A stretch of 64,000 bases of DNA from Prevotella sp. P3-122. Lineage in GTDB: Bacteria > Bacteroidota > Bacteroidia > Bacteroidales > Bacteroidaceae. The notes beneath the pieces were generated by a model, which saw nothing but the letters and a program-made list of their open reading frames with translations, made no database searches and was not told the DNA's origin. The stretch covers positions 31,417 through 95,416 of the forward strand of contig NZ_NPJH01000038.1 in NCBI RefSeq assembly GCF_002251365.1, in the 5' to 3' direction. Shown here in pieces: positions 61,554 to 64,000 of this stretch; the stretch's first letter is position 1; each line of letters begins with the position of its first letter. Position numbers and translations under genes: made by a program.

Positions 61554-63419
61554 GTACGCTCGGCATGAGCATTGTCTAACGGGTGCAAGTCCCGAGTGAG
61601 CCCTAATAGCGGGAATCACATAGCCCAAGGCAAGGGTGTCCATCGCGAGGTGGAATCTGAAGGAAGCCGTCGGCAAATATCTGGTCTAACGAACAGAAAC
61701 TTCATATAAGGCATATGACCGTGGGTAAGGTTGCATAACAAACCAAAGCCCGATAGCTATTCGGAACGGTCGGTGTAAATGAAGTAGGCATAAGATGGAA
61801 GACAATGCCCTTATCCGAGGAGGTCTCACGGACATGGTGATTAGTTGCTTTTACGAAAGCCATGGAGTAAAGCTTGCCGTGAGAAGTCAGCAGACGTCAT
61901 AGTAGTGGAGTAATCGGTAACGCTCCATGAAGGACAGAACCTAACAATTAAACGATAGTAATTGAGAGTTACCAAATGAAAGATAGAATGCAGAAAACAT
62001 CAGCTTTTGCTAATGACTGCCCCCAAAGAAATAGGACGGAATCCGAAAGGTATGGGGGAGTGCAGACTTTCATGTGGATGACCGAAGACAACATCGTGGA
62101 AGTTCCATTTGACAAGGAGCACCTATTGGAAGTAATCCTCAGCCCCGACAACCTCAACCAAGCCTACTTGGCAGTATTGAGGAACAAGGGATGTGGCGGT
62201 ATCGACAAGATGTCATGTGAGCAGCTGCTTCCATGGCTCAAGGCTAATAAGGATGAACTGATACGCTCCTTGCTTGACGGTACATACCGTCCGAATCCCG
62301 TCCGCAGGGTAGAGATACCCAAGGACAACGGCAAGAAGCGCCTGCTGGGCATACCGACCGTGGTTGACCGCATGGTGCAACAAGCCATCAACCAAGTACT
62401 GACAATAATCTATGAGCCCCAATTCTCCAAACGAAGCTTCGGCTTCCGCCCGAGGAGAGGATGCCTTGACGCATTGCGAGAAGTGCAGAAGATAGTCGAT
62501 GAAGGCTACAAGTACGTAGTTGACCTCGACCTCGAACGCTTCTTCGACACAGTGAGCCACAGCAAACTCATAGAGATACTCAGCCGCACCATCAAGGATG
62601 GCAGAGTAGTCAGCCTTATACACAAATATCTTCGGAGCGGAGTCATAGACAAAGGACTGTGGCATGCAAGCGAGGAAGGCACCCCACAAGGGGGACCACT
62701 GAGCCCACTTCTCAGCAACATCATGCTGAACGAGTTGGACAAGGAACTCGCACGCAGAGGACACCCCTTTGTACGCTATGCCGACGATTCGATGATATTC
62801 TGCAAGACCAAGCGTGCCGCAGAACGTGTACGAGATTCAATAACCAAATTCATAGAAGGGAAGCTATTCCTAAAGGTGAACAAGGAAAAGACAGTAGTCT
62901 CATACATACGAGGTGTGAAGTACCTTGGCTACTCCTTTTATGTAAACAAGGGTAGATGCCAACTCACCGTACACCCGAAATCCAAGGCAAAGATGAAGTC
63001 AAGACTAAAAGAGCTGACAAGTCGAAGCAACGGATGGGGTTACGAAAAGAGGAAGCGTAACCTTAAAGAGTACATACGAGGATGGGTAGGATACTATCAC
63101 CTTGCCAATATGAAACGTCTTTGCCAAGAGACCGATGAATGGTTAAGACGTAGAATACGCATGTGTATATGGAAGGCTTGGAAGAAAACAAAGACAAAGG
63201 TGGCAAACCTCATCAAGTGTGGAATCAGCCATGATAAGGCATGGTCTATAGGCAATGCCCGCCAAAGCCACTGGCGCATGGCAAAGAACTACTATGTTAA
63301 CACGGCAATATCCACGCAGAATCTAAAGAAGGCGGGCTACTTGTGTCTTATGGATTCGTATCTCGAATGGAATCCAAAATAGGAACCGCCGTATGCCGAA
63401 CGGCACGTACGGTGGTGTG
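61554..63419 (+). mobile_element. Group II intron, apparently lacking domain VI
   Basis: The 5' end GTACGCTCGG fits the GURYG-type start of group II introns. About 420 bp of structured RNA (domain I features such as CGGGTGCAAGTCCCG) precede the maturase gene. Domain V follows its stop (63383-63419): ACCGCCGTA / TACGGTGGT with GAACGGC in the centre. Right after GTGGTGTG the sequence changes to an inverted-repeat site, so no domain VI or 3' splice end is visible. Insertion right behind a terminator is the habit of class IIC introns. Confidence 0.8.
61976..63382 (+). CDS. ltrA: Group II intron reverse transcriptase/maturase
   Basis: 468 residues. Reverse-transcriptase blocks are all present: KKRLLGIPTVVDRMVQQAI, FGFRPRRGC, VVDLDLERFFDTV, GTPQGGPLSPLLSN and the catalytic RYADD (267-271). 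The maturase/X domain follows (GYSFYVNKGRCQLTVHPKS, EYIRGWVGYYHLANM). There is no HNH endonuclease domain at the end. The frame is intact, so mobility in trans is conceivable even if the RNA is incomplete. Confidence 0.92.
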   Translation: MKDRMQKTSAFANDCPQRNRTESERYGGVQTFMWMTEDNIVEVPFDKEHLLEVILSPDNLNQAYLAVLRNKGCGGIDKMSCEQLLPWLKANKDELIRSLLDGTYRPNPVRRVEIPKDNGKKRLLGIPTVVDRMVQQAINQVLTIIYEPQFSKRSFGFRPRRGCLDALREVQKIVDEGYKYVVDLDLERFFDTVSHSKLIEILSRTIKDGRVVSLIHKYLRSGVIDKGLWHASEEGTPQGGPLSPLLSNIMLNELDKELARRGHPFVRYADDSMIFCKTKRAAERVRDSITKFIEGKLFLKVNKEKTVVSYIRGVKYLGYSFYVNKGRCQLTVHPKSKAKMKSRLKELTSRSNGWGYEKRKRNLKEYIRGWVGYYHLANMKRLCQETDEWLRRRIRMCIWKAWKKTKTKVANLIKCGISHDKAWSIGNARQSHWRMAKNYYVNTAISTQNLKKAGYLCLMDSYLEWNPK

Positions 63420-63505
63420 TTATGCGAACTTCCATTTTATGCGAACTTCTTGTTGAATATATCTGTTAAAGGCAGACATCTGCAATGAGAAGTTCGCATA
63501 AAAAA
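63420..63505. repeat. Inverted-repeat site TTATGCGAACTTC, probable recombinase target
   Basis: TTATGCGAACTTC occurs at 63420-63432 and again at 63437-63449, and its inverse at 63489-63501. The pair 63435-63450 / 63488-63503 is a perfect 16-bp inverted repeat around 37 bp, which itself holds a smaller palindrome (GCAGACATCTGC, 63472-63483). It ends nine bases from the stop of the recombinase gene. Confidence 0.7.
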
Positions 63506-63513
63506 TATGATTG

Positions 63514-64000
63514 TCAGAAAACAAAAAGTTCATCAATATCTTCTTCGCTCCAGTTTTGTTGAATCGAGTTGGTCGCAGGATTTCTCACAGAAGCAGCAGC
63601 CTCGTCCATCATTTCCAAAGTTATATCAAGGTATTGCATTGTGGTTTCTATATGTTCATGTCCTAATAACTTTGATACAACTGGTAATCGATGGCGTTCC
63701 TTTACCCAGTTGGTGGCTCTTGTATGTCTGAACAGATGTGAATGCATGTCCAAAGGTACCTCGTCACAAGATTCATGAGCAGAACATGCATGCTGTTTCA
63801 ATCGTTTTTGTATCGCACGAGATGAAAGTTTGCTTGTTTTTCCCTTCGAAGGAGAAAAGAACAGAAAAGAATCAGGATTAGGATTTGTGCCATGAATACG
63901 TTTGATAAACAATGATATCTGGATCATTATGTTCTCGTCAAGCGGCATACATCTGTATTTATTGCCTTTTCCGTTGAACAGGATGCTGCCTGTTACATTT
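63514..64000 (-). CDS. Tyrosine recombinase/integrase, C-terminal catalytic part (cut by the window edge)
   Basis: At least 162 residues; the frame stays open to the edge, so the true start is beyond it. The catalytic elements seen are the Lys of GKGNKYR, HLFRHTRAT (His-x-x-Arg), the second His in LLGHEH and the nucleophile Tyr in MQYLDI. The first Arg of the pentad would be off the edge. It is of the phage integrase/XerC-like class and ends next to an inverted-repeat site that may be its target. Confidence 0.85.
   Translation of the reverse strand, partial: NVTGSILFNGKGNKYRCMPLDENIMIQISLFIKRIHGTNPNPDSFLFFSPSKGKTSKLSSRAIQKRLKQHACSAHESCDEVPLDMHSHLFRHTRATNWVKERHRLPVVSKLLGHEHIETTMQYLDITLEMMDEAAASVRNPATNSIQQNWSEEDIDELFVF

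Overview
The window looks like a chromosomal segment of a Prevotella-type Bacteroidota. The evidence is promoters of the TTTG / TAnnTTTG kind, little Shine-Dalgarno signal, several secreted proteins ending in a type IX-like C-terminal sorting segment (ending ...IINGKK..VK), paired GH97 and GH127 enzymes, DapL-type lysine synthesis and a TonB-dependent barrel. The genus is an inference from gene content; there is no rRNA gene to confirm it.

Layout. 0-7 kb: dapF-dapL (lysine/peptidoglycan precursor) diverges from a nitrogen-assimilation set glnB-amtB-asnB, with a 150-bp tandem duplication between amtB and asnB. 7-25 kb: a 1750-residue repeat-rich surface protein, a glycosyltransferase, a GH97 glycosidase, a lipoprotein phosphoesterase with a coupled small secreted protein, korAB, a TGS/uridine-kinase fusion and a Na/Pi symporter. 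25-28.4 kb: an orphan glycosyltransferase-like gene, an IS-derived miniature element, a tiny-peptide operon and a DUF1893 gene. 28.5-33.7 kb: a pectin unit (PL11 rhamnogalacturonan lyase, PL1 pectate lyase, small secreted protein).

34-39.1 kb is the most unusual stretch: a scrapyard of polymorphic-toxin C-terminal fragments, each followed by a likely immunity gene. Two immunity genes share a virtually identical 3' half. A higBA toxin-antitoxin pair is embedded between repeats. The last unit, a JAB/JAMM-like toxin end overlapping a lipoprotein immunity gene, looks intact apart from its missing N-terminal carrier. 39.3-47.7 kb: a tightly overlapping eight-gene envelope operon (EptA-like transferase, two acyltransferases, UbiA prenyltransferase, HAD phosphatase, GtrA, two paralogous polytopic proteins). 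It resembles the parts list of a polyprenyl-phosphate pentose donor pathway. 48.6-55.9 kb: two GH127 arabinofuranosidases and a second GH97 enzyme, which fit with the pectin unit in degrading arabinose- and galactose-rich plant polysaccharide.

56.5-61.2 kb: a TonB-dependent outer-membrane protein followed by an ECF sigma factor, a membrane anti-sigma-like protein and a secreted protein with an internal duplication. 61.5-64 kb: a group II intron placed just after a transcription terminator, which seems to lack domain VI, then an inverted-repeat site and the C-terminal half of a tyrosine recombinase.

Between genes lie a family of miniature inverted-repeat elements (five copies or parts) and two arrays of short perfect palindromes with 22- and 23-bp periods. 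A second, 5'-only group II intron remnant also sits just behind a terminator. I saw no tRNA, rRNA or CRISPR array.
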